NCBI RefSeq assembly: GCF_900496995.4
Contig: NC_044006.1
Coordinates: forward strand, 60,805,204 to 60,869,203
DNA length: 64,000 nt
Reading direction: 5' to 3'
From: Aquila chrysaetos chrysaetos
Taxonomy: Eukaryota; Chordata; Aves; Accipitriformes; Accipitridae
Shown here: in pieces, positions 51,401 to 60,258 of the stretch
Layout: each line of letters opens with the position of its first letter
How positions within the stretch are numbered: position 1 is the first letter of the stretch
Translations under genes and position numbers: made by a program
The notes under the pieces: model-generated
The model's database searches: none
The model's input: the letters and a program-made list of their open reading frames with translations, nothing else
Told to the model about the DNA's origin: nothing

Positions 51401-54400
51401 ACAAAATAACAAATATTCAGGTATATGTAAATAAATGTACAAGTAGAACTACAGATGGATCAATTCAAACTAGAAGAGGTTCATTTAAAGAATTAAATAC
51501 AGCTTTTTATTGGAAAAGTTGTAGCAAACACTCTGTCCTTCAGTTCTGATGATACAGGTTTATGAACTTGTCCTAGTTTCAGCTGGGATAGAGTTAACTG
51601 TCTTCCTAGTAGCTGGTACGGTGCTATGTTTTGAGTTCAGTATGAGAAGAATGTTGATAACACTGATGTTTTCAGTTGCTGCTAGTAGTGTTTAGACTAA
51701 TGTCAAGGATTTTTCAGCTTCTCATGCCCAGCCAGCGAGAAAGCTGGAGGGGCACAAGAAGTTGGCACAGGACACAGCCAGGGCAGCTGACCCAAACTGG
51801 CCAACAGGGTATTCCATACCATATGACGTCCCATCTAGTATAGGAACTGGGAAGTGGGGGCGGGGAATCGCCGCTCGGGGGACTAGCTGGGTGCCGGTCG
51901 GCGGGTGGTGAGCAATTGCACTGCGCATCATTTGTACATTCCAATCCTTTCATTATTGCTGTTGTCATTTTATTAGTGTTATCATTATCATTATCCGTTT
52001 CTTCTTTTCTGTTCTATTAAACTGTTCTTATCTCAACCCGTGGGTTTTGCTTCTTTTTCCCGATTTTCTCCCCCATCCCACTGGGTGGGGGGGGGAGTGA
52101 GTGAGCGGCTGCGTGGTGCTTAGTTGCTGGCTGGGGTTAAACCACGACAGAACTGCTATTTGACAAATGGGGTTTTGGCAGCAGTTCCCATTTCTTTGCC
52201 CCTCCTTTAGGTTATTTTGGCTTTTTCGTGGAGTTATTTTTCAGCTAGCTGAGGTCCCTAGTCTGCTTCAGCATATTCTTGTTCAAGTGCTTGTCCTTGC
52301 ACTGAACAAAGGGTTGCTTGAACCACCTTCAGGCAGTCCTGTTGCAGAATGTGTAATTGTGACCTGATCAATGTGTATGTCATCCATTTTTAATATCTTC
52401 TTACAGTACCACCAATTTTGACTGTGAAGTTGATAGAATACTATGCCTTTCTTTTGTTTGGTGAGAGGTACAGGGTACAGCCAAGCTGTTTTGAACAGGT
52501 TGATAATAAGCAACGTGATCTCTTTGCTGTGGGTGTAAACACTGCCTACTCAAGGTTGCTAACAGCACGTGACTTTTGACAGTGTGGCTCACAAATCCAT
52601 GTTAGGATACCACTTCACTGTCTAGGAGGCAAAGCCAATTTTACAAAGGAAAACCGAACATTTTCAGATCTTAATGTTCTATTTTAGTGATTACTGAGTA
52701 TTACTGTATGCTGGAAATATCTAAAGTAATTCCAAGTAAGTGGTATCACTGTTTCAAGGATATTTGCCTCAAATGCCTTTTCAATCTGTAAAGGGCATTT
52801 AGACAATAGTAGGCACATTCTACAGGAAAACAACTGCTCCTGTTAAAAGTCTTAATTCTGGGCAAGCTATTTTCTTAAAGTGAAAGTAGAGATGATGCTT
52901 CTTCCTTTTTATTGGTTAACTGTCACATTTTACAGAATTTAATTACTTGCTAATGTTAATTTGTAGCCCTTGGAGATCATCACTTCAGCTAAAGGATCTT
53001 TAAAGCATTCATCCCATTTCTTGGATGTAGATCACAGTCTTCTGTTAGAAAATACGGATTTTCCAAGGCGCACTTGTATGACTTACGGGAATCTCCAACC
53101 TGGAAACACTGTAGAGGGAGTAGCTCAAGAACAAGGTGAAGTCAAGTGTGGAGGAGAAGATGGCAAAGCCAGTAATGGGGGCCCTCACAAGGAGAAGAAG
53201 GGTGGAGAAAAGGCGGATTTCTACAGTGTCAGAAGAGGGAGAGGTACTGTGCATGCTGCTTTTGTGTCCCCCACTCTCCTGACTGCCATAAGTTACTGGT
53301 GCCTGAGAAGCACTTGTCAACATTGTCCAGTAAGATAGTCATGCTCTATGGTGCTTCTGTCCTTCACACTAAAAATAGTTAACAAAATCCTAATTACAGT
53401 GGGTAGCAATCAGTTTTGTCTTCAGAGTATTTATTTAATTCATAATAAGTATTACAAAAGGATTTTCCTGGGCTATGGATATCTTGTTTGAGTATATTGG
53501 TTTCTTCTGTTTTGGCTTACCTTAAACTCCAGCTGCTGTTTATGGCATGTGTCTTTTTAGAAATGTAATCTTCAAAACCTGTCTGTGCATGAGAAGAGTT
53601 TCTTTACAAGTTATGTATTTATTTTTCGATGCATATGCATTTATACCTCTGTGGTCTTATTTGAGACCATGGAACATCTTGGAAAGGTATCAGTGACACA
53701 TTGTTTTCTATATAATTGGAGTGTTAGCCACAGCTTTGAGTGATTCTGATACTGTCTATTATGATTCTTAAAACTTAATGATTCTTAATCACATTAATAG
53801 TCCAATTTATAGTTCAATTTATGTTGGACCTCTGCTCTTTTTAATTCCGTAATACTTCTAATACTGTACTTCTAATACTGTCACCTAGGAGCAGCACCAT
53901 ATTCCAGTGGTATGATCTGTAAAGTCAAGGATAAAGTTTATTTTTCTTGAACTAAACAATAAAAAGCCAGAAAGTATTTTATTTATATATAGCATGCCTT
54001 TTTGTGTGGCACCTATATGTAATCAGATGCAAAACTTAAAAAGGAAATCCAAATATAACATTTATGTTGAAAACTATTATGAAGAATGTATTATAGTTTA
54101 ACCATCTTCCCTTCTCTCTTTTGTTGTTTTATTTACATTTGCTACTTGCAGGCAGAAACACAATAGGCTAGCTGTATATAGTTTAAAGGAGTATTGCAAG
54201 TTACAAACAATTATCTTTTCTCATCACTCTATTCCAGTGTTGTGAGTGTTGGAGTGTTGGAGACTGTGCCAAACTTAAAACACACCTACCTTTGATAATA
54301 AGACAGATCTGACTTTCTTTCTGCTAGGGCAGAATTTACTGCTGAACTTGACTGGATGTGAATTAATCATTTTTTGCTAAATGTTTATGCAGTTCTAGGA

Positions 54401-57400
54401 CCTTGAATGATACTGTCACACTGAGGCTGCAGGGAAACATCTCACATGATGTTGCAGTAACCTCCCAGTGCTTTTGAACTGTCTGAATATAATCTATGAT
54501 TAGGAGTACAACACTCAGTTTGGGAGAAAACTGAACTGTTCAAATCAAACACTTTCAGTAGAGTTGGTAGCCCATTCTGTGCTTTTATATATCTATTTTT
54601 TCTCCCTCAAAATAGGTCATAGACTTCAGCCTCTAGGAGATGGGTCACAAGGTGGACAGATGGGTAGTGGAGGCGATGGAGAGCGCTGGGGATCAGACAG
54701 AGGACCCAGGGGTAGCCTCAATGAGCAGATTGCAGTAGTGCTGATGCGGTTGCAAGAAGACATGCAGAATGTCCTTCAGAGGTTGCATATGCTGGAGGCG
54801 GTTACAGCATCACAGGTATTATTCATTGAAGTTATTTGATTACTTTTTATTTCCTTGGATATTTTTACGCTTTCAGATTAAAATTTTAGTCAGTGTTTTC
54901 TTAAACTGTGAAGACATTTCAGTTATATTCTGTAGTTTATTCCAGCTTAGAATTTCTTATTGGTACCTACTCTCAGGAACACAATTCAGGACACTGCTAC
55001 ATGTGAGCAAAAACATGCATTTTGACCTAGAAATTAACTGAATATTATTCTTATTGATTTCTGATCAGACTAATCTTAGCCATAGTTATTGATACACATT
55101 ACATAGTTGCTATATGGAGAGTCTATAGTTAATGTTAGTAATACATGATCCCAGATAAGTTCTTCATCAGTAGATCTCAAACCATTTTCAAAGGAAGTGA
55201 GAAATTATCTTAATCTTCCAGACTGGTAAATGTTTGTAGGCAGAACTTCCAATTCCATTTTTCAGTTAGCAGAAGACTGATTCTTCATAGCATTCTTTCC
55301 CCATGAAGTAATCCAGCTTTCTTGGAATTTCACATCATGTATACAAGATAGGCAAAAGAAATCTTAAGCAAGTGTAGATACTTATCAATGTGGTGTTTCT
55401 CTTTCCTTCTGTTTCAATGGCAATACTGTATATTCGGGAAAACAGAATATGCTGTGAATATAGTTGAACCAGCAACCTAAAAATGTTTGGTTTTGTTTGA
55501 CTTGCTGATAAATTTTATCTACCTGAGAATTAGAGCTGTACAAGCAGTATTCTATGGGATGCACATACTCCAAATCTAAGGCAGCCAGGGAAAAGGATTT
55601 ATTAAAACCATGACTTCGCTCTGTCACAGCTATTTGAGGATCTGATGTTCGGATACAGATTGATTTTTCTTTTTTTGCCTGAGCAATATATGAAGATATA
55701 GTAAAAGATTCTTCTCCAGCAGTTCATTCTGTGCTTGCTACCCTTACCTAAAGAGAAACAGAAGCTTCTGTTTCACACTTATGTAAATTAAGAAAGACCT
55801 AGAAAACTGACTGCTTTGTTTTTGTGAAAGCACCACAATAGTGCATGGGAGTAGTCTTGAAAAGTTTCTGGTACTTCTCATTTTCTGGATTGCCTGGAAG
55901 ATTTGGAACAGAGTATTTTCTTTCCTTTATGCTGTTAGACATGCCTATAGCTGTAGCTCAGGGCAGACTAAAACAGTGCATTTTTGCCTTTGTATAGACT
56001 AGTGTTGAAACATGTAATCATGCAAATTAAGCTGCTGAGATTTCTACTCTTGTGTTGCAACTGCTGGGACTGGACCAGAGTTCAGGAAGTTGCGATGACA
56101 AGTTGGGCAGGTGGGGCTTGAAAAACTGTAAAGAGGTCCAATAAGTGACATTGATGCATTTTTTAACACACAGAGATGTGATAAAAATGCTATAAAGAAT
56201 AATGGAAACATGAGAGGTAAGTTGGAAACTAAGTGGTGAAAGAGGGGTTGCATGGGGGTGGTTCTGTTCCTTAAACTGTCATATATACAGATGGCAAAGC
56301 CTTCACAAGATGAAAAACTTCATATTCTCATTTTGTGAAGCAGAAAAATTTTAATTGCAGTTTCCTTTTTTATAATTACTAGCCTTTGTTTGTATTTAAA
56401 GGCAAAATCTGCAACGCTACAGTCAAATTATCAGCCTGCCTCCTCTGTCAAGGTAAAATACTGGTTTTTTTCTATTTGTAAAAAGCAGTGAGAATGGTGA
56501 AAAAAGATGAGATTAATATTTTATATTTAGCTCTTAGTATGTGCTTTTTTGTATGGTCTCTCCCTTGACTAGGAGATAAAAAATAATGTGTCTGAAGAAG
56601 TTATTTGATAGATTAATCTTTTTTTCTGGTCTTACTAGTATTTTCTACTTTGATACTGTAGCATTTGAAGTGATTGAGAAGTATACACGTGGTATTCAAT
56701 ATGTGCACACAGATTGCTGACTAGAATTTTTTCTGTTTTCCTTAGAAACCATCATGGTGGCCCTTTGAAATTTCTCCTGGTATTTTAGCTTTTGCTATTG
56801 TATGGCCGTTTATTGCCCAGTGGTTGGTACATGTGTATCTTCAAAGAAAGCGAAGGTAAAGACATGCATTCAATAGGGCATATATACTGTATTTCATCTG
56901 TTTAAACCAATCCGTAGAATATCATGTTATTTAGACAGGACATAAAATACTGCCTTCACACGTAAGAAGAATGCAAGGGTATGCTCTCAATAAGGCTTTG
57001 ACAGTGTATCTGAAACATCAGGTCAGCATCAAAATGGGGAGCTTGATAATAATTGCTTTGATAAATCCTGTTTCCTTGAGTTCTTTGTTTCAAGACATGT
57101 CTTGCGTCTTGCTTAATGTTCCATTGTATGTATCAATGACTCATAGCTCTGAAGATAACAGGCTAAAGCAGATTGTATAGTACAGTCCTTGCTATGGTTA
57201 TGATAGGAAGGTGCGTGTTTCTATCCCAGAAACTCAAGCCAAACGCGCAACAAGAAATTCTGGAAGCTAGTAGGAGTGCTTTCCATCAGCTGGGAATTCT
57301 AGGAAGAGACATGTATAGTTTTCTTTGCCTTGAAAATTTCTCAGCATAAGCAAGTATTGGTTAATTTGACTTCATATGTGGTATGCTTTATATGTGGCAA

Positions 57401-60258
57401 TTTAGGTTAAATCTGTGAAGTGTGATGCAGGATAAATAATTTCAGTGACCATACACAAGTGGGTGAGGCTGGAGAACTTCGAAGCGTCTCCATGACATTC
57501 TTTGACCCTCTCACTCCCAATATCCTTTTGAGCCATTTTCACTGCTTCTAGACTCCCTAGTCTCCTTGTGCCATGAGAAAATTTTTTCCTATGAAATCCT
57601 TTGCAGAGTCCCATCTGTCACCTATTTCTTATTTAACAATTACTAGAACCTTACTACGATATTTTTGCAACATCTACTTTGACTTCCTTCAGCTGAAGGA
57701 CAGTTGTACTCTCATCTTACCTTTTCTCAACTGTCTAAGCATCAGAAGATCAAGTGAATATTCTCTAGTTGCTATCTACTTCTTCAATGTCACACCTGAC
57801 TTTGTTAGCTTAGTATGCTCTTAAGTTTCTTCCTCTCTGTCAGTCTGCAGAGAGTCTGCATATGTGTAGATCTTATTAGAATTAGCTTAAATTGTTTCTA
57901 GCTTTTTAATGTTTGACAGTTTTCATGGCATAGTTTTCTCTCATACAGTGAATCACAGAATGGTTGAGGTTGGAAGGCACCTGGTTATCTGGTCCAAACT
58001 CCTGCTCAAGCAGGGAGACCTAGAGCCAGTTGCACAGGACCATGTCCAGATAGCTTTTGAATATCTCCAAGGAGGGAGACTCCACAACTTCTCTGGGCAA
58101 CCTGTGCCAGTGTTCATCTTTCCTCATGGGAGAGATGCTCCAGTCCCTTAATCATCTTCATGGCCCTTCACTGGACTCTCTCCAGTATGTCCATGTCTCT
58201 CTTGTACTGGGAAGCCCAGAACTGGACACAGCACTCCAGGTGTGGCCTCACCAGTGCTGAGCAGAGGGAAGGATCATCACCCCCCTTGACCTGCCAGGAG
58301 GTATAATGCAGCCCGCAATACCATTGGCTTTCTTTGCTGCAAGGGCACATTGCTGGCTCATGTTCAACTGGGGGTCCTGGTGGACACCAAGGTCTTCTTC
58401 TGCCAAGCTGCTCTCCAGCTGTGCAGGCCCCAGCATGTACTGGTGTAACTGTAACTGGGGTTGTTCCTCCCCAGGTGCTGGACTTGGCATTTCCCCTTTT
58501 TGTACTTCATGAGGTTCCTGTCAGCCCATTTTCCCATCTTGTTGAGGTCCCTCTGGATGGCAGCACCACACTCTTGGCATATCAGCCACTCCTCCCTGTT
58601 TTGTGTAAGCCACAAACTTGCTGAGGGTTCACTCTGCCCCATCATCCAGATTATTAATAAAGATGTTAAACAGGACTGGACACAGTACCAACCCCTGGCA
58701 TACATCACTAATTACTGGCCTCCAGCTAGACTTCTGTCACTGATCGCCACCCTCTGGGACCAGCCCATGGTATTGTAAACAAGACAATACCCACAGAGGC
58801 TACAAGTCTGCCAGGGAACTCCCTAGCAGAACCTTGTCTCAGAGCTGTCATTAGCAGCGTTGGTGTTAACTTGCACTGTCTGATGAAACCAGAGATTTCA
58901 CTACTAAGGCTTTTAGGCAGTTAGTTACACACATTTTCCTTATTTTCTGCACTGGTAGATGGAGATTTCCATTTCATCAGCAAGGACAAGGTTTTTAAAA
59001 ATGTATTTGTACCACAAATTTGGATTTGTACCACAGTCTAATAATGGTAATATCAGTATCTCTGTGAGACACAGATCATAACCCCAGACAGTCTTTGTTT
59101 TGGTTTCTCATTCATGGATTGTATTAAGATGAGATGAACTTCAAGAACATAAACAACTAAAGAAATTTCTGTGTTCTTCAGCTTTCCTGTTTGTTTCTGA
59201 AGAAGTCTACCCATCGCCAGAATTTAAGGACTATATGCTTCTGCATCACCTTTCCATCCAGAGTTCCATCTCCTTTAGCAATGGGTAGGAAGTTGATCAA
59301 CTACACTGAGAGAAAATCGAATTGCAAAACAAAGAGTCCTTCTCTGTTGTCCCATTGCCAGTTTCAGCTTGTACTCTGTTAAGGTGTGTAAGCTTTTAGG
59401 CAGCAGCTGTACACAGAACATATATTGACCGTATTCATGTACTTTTGATTTTAAAGTACATAAACTCTACTGGAGCAGAAACCAGGGGTCTGTGCTACCC
59501 TGTGAAGTTTTCTCATCATGAAGCTGTGAAGCCATGACTCTTGAACTCTTTTGCACAGTGGAGCAAATTCCATGGAACTGGTGGAGAAAAGGCCTTCTGT
59601 AGCCAACAGCTTTGTGTTTGTCTCACGTGCCTGGGAAGGGGTAGCTCAGCTCACTCTTAGCACCCTACTCTATGGCATTCTGGCTAGTTTAGGTCTTCTT
59701 CTGAGTCTTTTAACATGTCTAATTCCTTTATAGGAAACTTAATGCTGAAAATCTGGGTACTCATATTGGAGCCTTTACTGAAGAAAGCTTGAAAACCTGA
59801 ATCCTAAGGGATCTAAAAACCAGATCACAGATAGAAATATATTTTTAATAATAATTGAGAATTGTTTAGATTCAGCTCACAACTTTAGAACATTCTGATT
59901 GCATGTTTTCTGGAGTCACTGGAAAACCAGCTCCTAAGTGTTGGTCTGTTGTGAGCCAGCAAACCACTGACTGATGTGGTCAGGGACTGTTCTGAGGAAT
60001 TTCATCTGCAGTTCAGAATTCTTAGTGATATTTTGTAGTCCTCAGTGTAAGTTGTGGCAGTTCTGTAAACTTGCAGATGGTTTTGTAACTTGAGAGGGCA
60101 AATTTTCAGGTATCTTGAAGCAATGTTTTATTCTAATGGACTGGAAATCATTCACATGTAAGCTTAATTGATTTGTTTATTTAGACAAATGAAAAATCAT
60201 CTCATGTGAAGGTACGTTAAACTAATTTATTGGTTCCTCTTCTAGAAAACTGAACTGA
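30353..60258 (+). CDS. ACBD5: ACBD5, acyl-CoA binding domain containing 5 (complete gene, 13 coding exons)
   Basis: ACBD5 is a tail-anchored peroxisomal membrane protein that binds very-long-chain acyl-CoA for peroxisomal beta-oxidation and tethers peroxisomes to the ER through VAPA/VAPB. The exons join in one frame at 30353-30428, 31762-31882, 33465-33537, 37337-37448, 37577-37609, 48455-48592, 49356-49556, 50279-50385, 52967-53243, 54616-54815, 56402-56452, 56746-56855 and 60246-60258, giving 503 residues. Landmarks are an ACB domain (about 8-100, with FYKQAT at 41-46 and K65), an acidic stretch (about 160-180), an FFAT-like core VYCDSME (275-281) after an acidic lead, a coiled coil (about 413-442), a membrane anchor (about 475-495) and a basic tail ending RKRRKLN. 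I recall a human form of about 525-534 residues. The ATG has G at -3 and +4 and matches the family start MA(E/D)T. Introns 5 and 12 hold CR1 copies and intron 8 a solo LTR. An alternative last exon exists at 59734. Confidence 0.95.
31762..31882 (+). CDS. ACBD5: ACBD5 coding exon 2 (ACB domain core)
   Basis: The acceptor TTTCACTAG precedes GTTCATTCC. The exon encodes [20 protein letters not shown] through [10 protein letters not shown]. It carries the tyrosines and lysines that contact the acyl-CoA headgroup in ACBP-family proteins (the YKQAT motif and K65). The donor is TG|GTAACT, which splits the Trp66 codon. Confidence 0.95.
33465..33537 (+). CDS. ACBD5: ACBD5 coding exon 3 (end of ACB domain)
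   Basis: It encodes (W)[18 protein letters not shown] then VEEMKK, the last ACB helices. The acceptor is CTTTTTCCTAG and the donor AAG|GTAAGT. Reading on past the donor stays open for 60 codons, but this is intron: the family sequence resumes at 37337. Confidence 0.95.
37337..37448 (+). CDS. ACBD5: ACBD5 coding exon 4
   Basis: It encodes [20 protein letters not shown] then [17 protein letters not shown], matching the conserved segment just after the ACB domain. The donor CAG|GTTCGG is poor beyond the GT. Intron 4 is only 128 nt. If retained, translation would add Gly-Ser-Asp-Lys and stop at 37460-37462. Confidence 0.93.
37577..37609 (+). CDS. ACBD5: ACBD5 coding exon 5 (33-nt microexon)
   Basis: This is a 33-nt exon with acceptor CATATGGCAG and donor AAG|GTAGGA. 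It encodes (V)[10 protein letters not shown], homologous to VRLEKISKCLE in the human protein as I recall it. Its length is a multiple of three and both flanking junctions are phase 1, so skipping it would keep the frame and drop 11 residues. Confidence 0.92.
37610..48454 (+). other. ACBD5: ACBD5 intron 5 (about 10.8 kb)
   Basis: This is the longest intron of the gene. It contains a minus-strand CR1 fragment at 44521-44685, two copies of a short related sequence near 43.27 and 43.75 kb, and scattered homopolymers such as the G run near 48386. A 129-codon plus-strand frame (45908-46297) has no recognisable domain or splice context, and I consider it chance. No nested gene was identified. Confidence 0.7.
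44521..44685 (-). mobile_element. CR1 LINE 3' fragment in ACBD5 intron 5
   Basis: The plus strand begins TCATAGAATCATTTAGGTTG then GAAAAGACCTTCAAGATC, the reverse complement of a CR1 3' end. The minus strand encodes [20 protein letters not shown] then [10 protein letters not shown], the extreme C-terminus of CR1 ORF2. It is heavily 5'-truncated and opposite in orientation to ACBD5. Confidence 0.9.
48455..48592 (+). CDS. ACBD5: ACBD5 coding exon 6 (acidic segment)
   Basis: The acceptor TTTTTTCTTAG precedes ACCTTAG. The exon encodes [20 protein letters not shown] followed by a Ser/Asp/Glu-rich run ([12 protein letters not shown]...). The [16 protein letters not shown] block is highly conserved in ACBD5. 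The donor G|GTATGT leaves phase 1. It follows the largest intron of the gene (about 10.8 kb). Confidence 0.95.
49356..49556 (+). CDS. ACBD5: ACBD5 coding exon 7
   Basis: The acceptor is TGTTTTACAG. It encodes [20 protein letters not shown] then [15 protein letters not shown]..., corresponding to the moderately conserved linker that reads KNLEVIVTNGYDKDGF in human as I recall it. The donor CAAG|GTATTG leaves phase 1. Confidence 0.93.
50279..50385 (+). CDS. ACBD5: ACBD5 coding exon 8 (FFAT-like VAP-binding motif)
   Basis: The acceptor is CCATACAG. The exon encodes [20 protein letters not shown] then [16 protein letters not shown] (residues 252-287). The acidic lead TSDSDSE followed by the seven-residue core VYCDSME (275-281) is the FFAT-like motif through which ACBD5 binds VAP proteins on the ER. 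The donor is GAG|GTAGGG, phase 0. Confidence 0.95.
51569..52149 (+). mobile_element. Solo LTR of an avian endogenous retrovirus (copy 2), in ACBD5 intron 8
   Basis: This 581-bp element is near-identical to the LTR at 11948-12526, with the same TGTCCTAG start and ACCACGACA end. Differences are scattered substitutions and 1-2 base indels, for example GGGCAGCTGA here versus GTGCACCTGA in copy 1, and a longer G run near 52090. It is flanked by a 5-bp direct repeat GAACT (51564-51568 and 52150-52154). An ATTAAA signal lies at 52016-52021. It sits in the same orientation as ACBD5, so its signal could in principle promote premature polyadenylation, though nothing in the sequence shows that it does. 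No internal viral genes are present. Confidence 0.9.
52967..53243 (+). CDS. ACBD5: ACBD5 coding exon 9 (variable linker)
   Basis: This is the largest coding exon (277 nt), with acceptor TTAATTTGTAG. Its first two thirds (from [10 protein letters not shown]) are only weakly like the human protein as I recall it. Its last third, with [20 protein letters not shown] and VRRGRG, matches well. It lies about 0.8 kb downstream of the solo LTR. The donor AGAG|GTACTG leaves phase 1. Confidence 0.93.
54616..54815 (+). CDS. ACBD5: ACBD5 coding exon 10 (Gly-rich segment and coiled coil)
   Basis: The acceptor is CAAAATAG. The exon encodes [10 protein letters not shown]..., the conserved [20 protein letters not shown] stretch, and a heptad-like helix [20 protein letters not shown] continuing RLHMLEAV. 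The helix is the predicted coiled coil between the linker and the membrane anchor. The donor is CAG|GTATTA, phase 0. Confidence 0.95.
56402..56452 (+). CDS. ACBD5: ACBD5 coding exon 11
   Basis: A 51-nt exon encoding [17 protein letters not shown], with acceptor TTGTATTTAAAG and donor AAG|GTAAAA. The acceptor has a purine-rich last few bases and looks weak. The exon is phase 0 at both ends, so skipping it would keep the frame. It matches the AKSSTSTLQTAPQ region of the human protein as I recall it. Confidence 0.9.
56746..56855 (+). CDS. ACBD5: ACBD5 coding exon 12 (C-terminal membrane anchor)
   Basis: The acceptor is TTTTCCTTAG. The exon encodes [12 protein letters not shown] followed by the hydrophobic anchor [20 protein letters not shown] and the basic QRKR. 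This tail anchor plus basic residues targets ACBD5 to the peroxisomal membrane. The donor AG|GTAAAG splits an Arg codon. Confidence 0.95.
57951..58770 (-). mobile_element. CR1 LINE fragment in ACBD5 intron 12
   Basis: A CR1 copy of about 820 bp lies in reverse orientation. The plus strand starts AATCACAGAATGGTTGAGGT and runs through antisense CR1 landmarks such as CTTCACTGGACTCTCTCCAG, ACTGGACACAGCACTCCAGG and CAGATTATTAATAAAGATGT. Minus-strand frames contain [20 protein letters not shown] and [18 protein letters not shown], the same protein segment as in the copy at 300-1072. Frames are broken by shifts, so this copy is older and dead. Confidence 0.92.
59734..59800 (+). CDS. ACBD5: Alternative ACBD5 terminal exon (...RKLNAENLG...)
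   Basis: A good acceptor, TCTAATTCCTTTATAG, precedes GAAACTTAATGCTG. Spliced to exon 12 it also reads Arg-Lys-Leu-Asn but then continues [18 protein letters not shown] before TGA (59798-59800). It would give a 521-residue protein whose basic tail is extended by 18 residues. It could be a genuine alternative last exon or a cryptic site; transcripts are needed to decide. No polyadenylation signal is obvious immediately after it. Confidence 0.4.
60246..60258 (+). CDS. ACBD5: ACBD5 coding exon 13 (terminal, ...RKLN stop)
   Basis: The acceptor TTCCTCTTCTAG precedes AAAACTGAACTGA, which completes Arg500 and adds Lys-Leu-Asn before TGA at 60256-60258. The resulting C-terminus RKLN is exactly the family ending as I recall it, so I take this as the main last exon. 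It continues into a long 3' UTR. Confidence 0.8.

Larger units (their letters stand above)
48593..56745 (+). other. ACBD5: ACBD5 introns 6-11
   Basis: The introns are 48593-49355, 49557-50278, 50386-52966, 53244-54615, 54816-56401 and 56453-56745. Apart from the solo LTR in intron 8, they hold AT-rich unique-looking sequence with short homopolymers. No nested gene, tRNA or recognisable snoRNA was seen, though a dedicated RNA search was not possible. Confidence 0.65.
56856..60245 (+). other. ACBD5: ACBD5 intron 12
   Basis: This 3390-nt intron separates the membrane-anchor exon from the terminal exon. It contains the minus-strand CR1 fragment at 57951-58770 and the candidate alternative last exon at 59734-59800. 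Nothing else is recognised. Confidence 0.7.
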
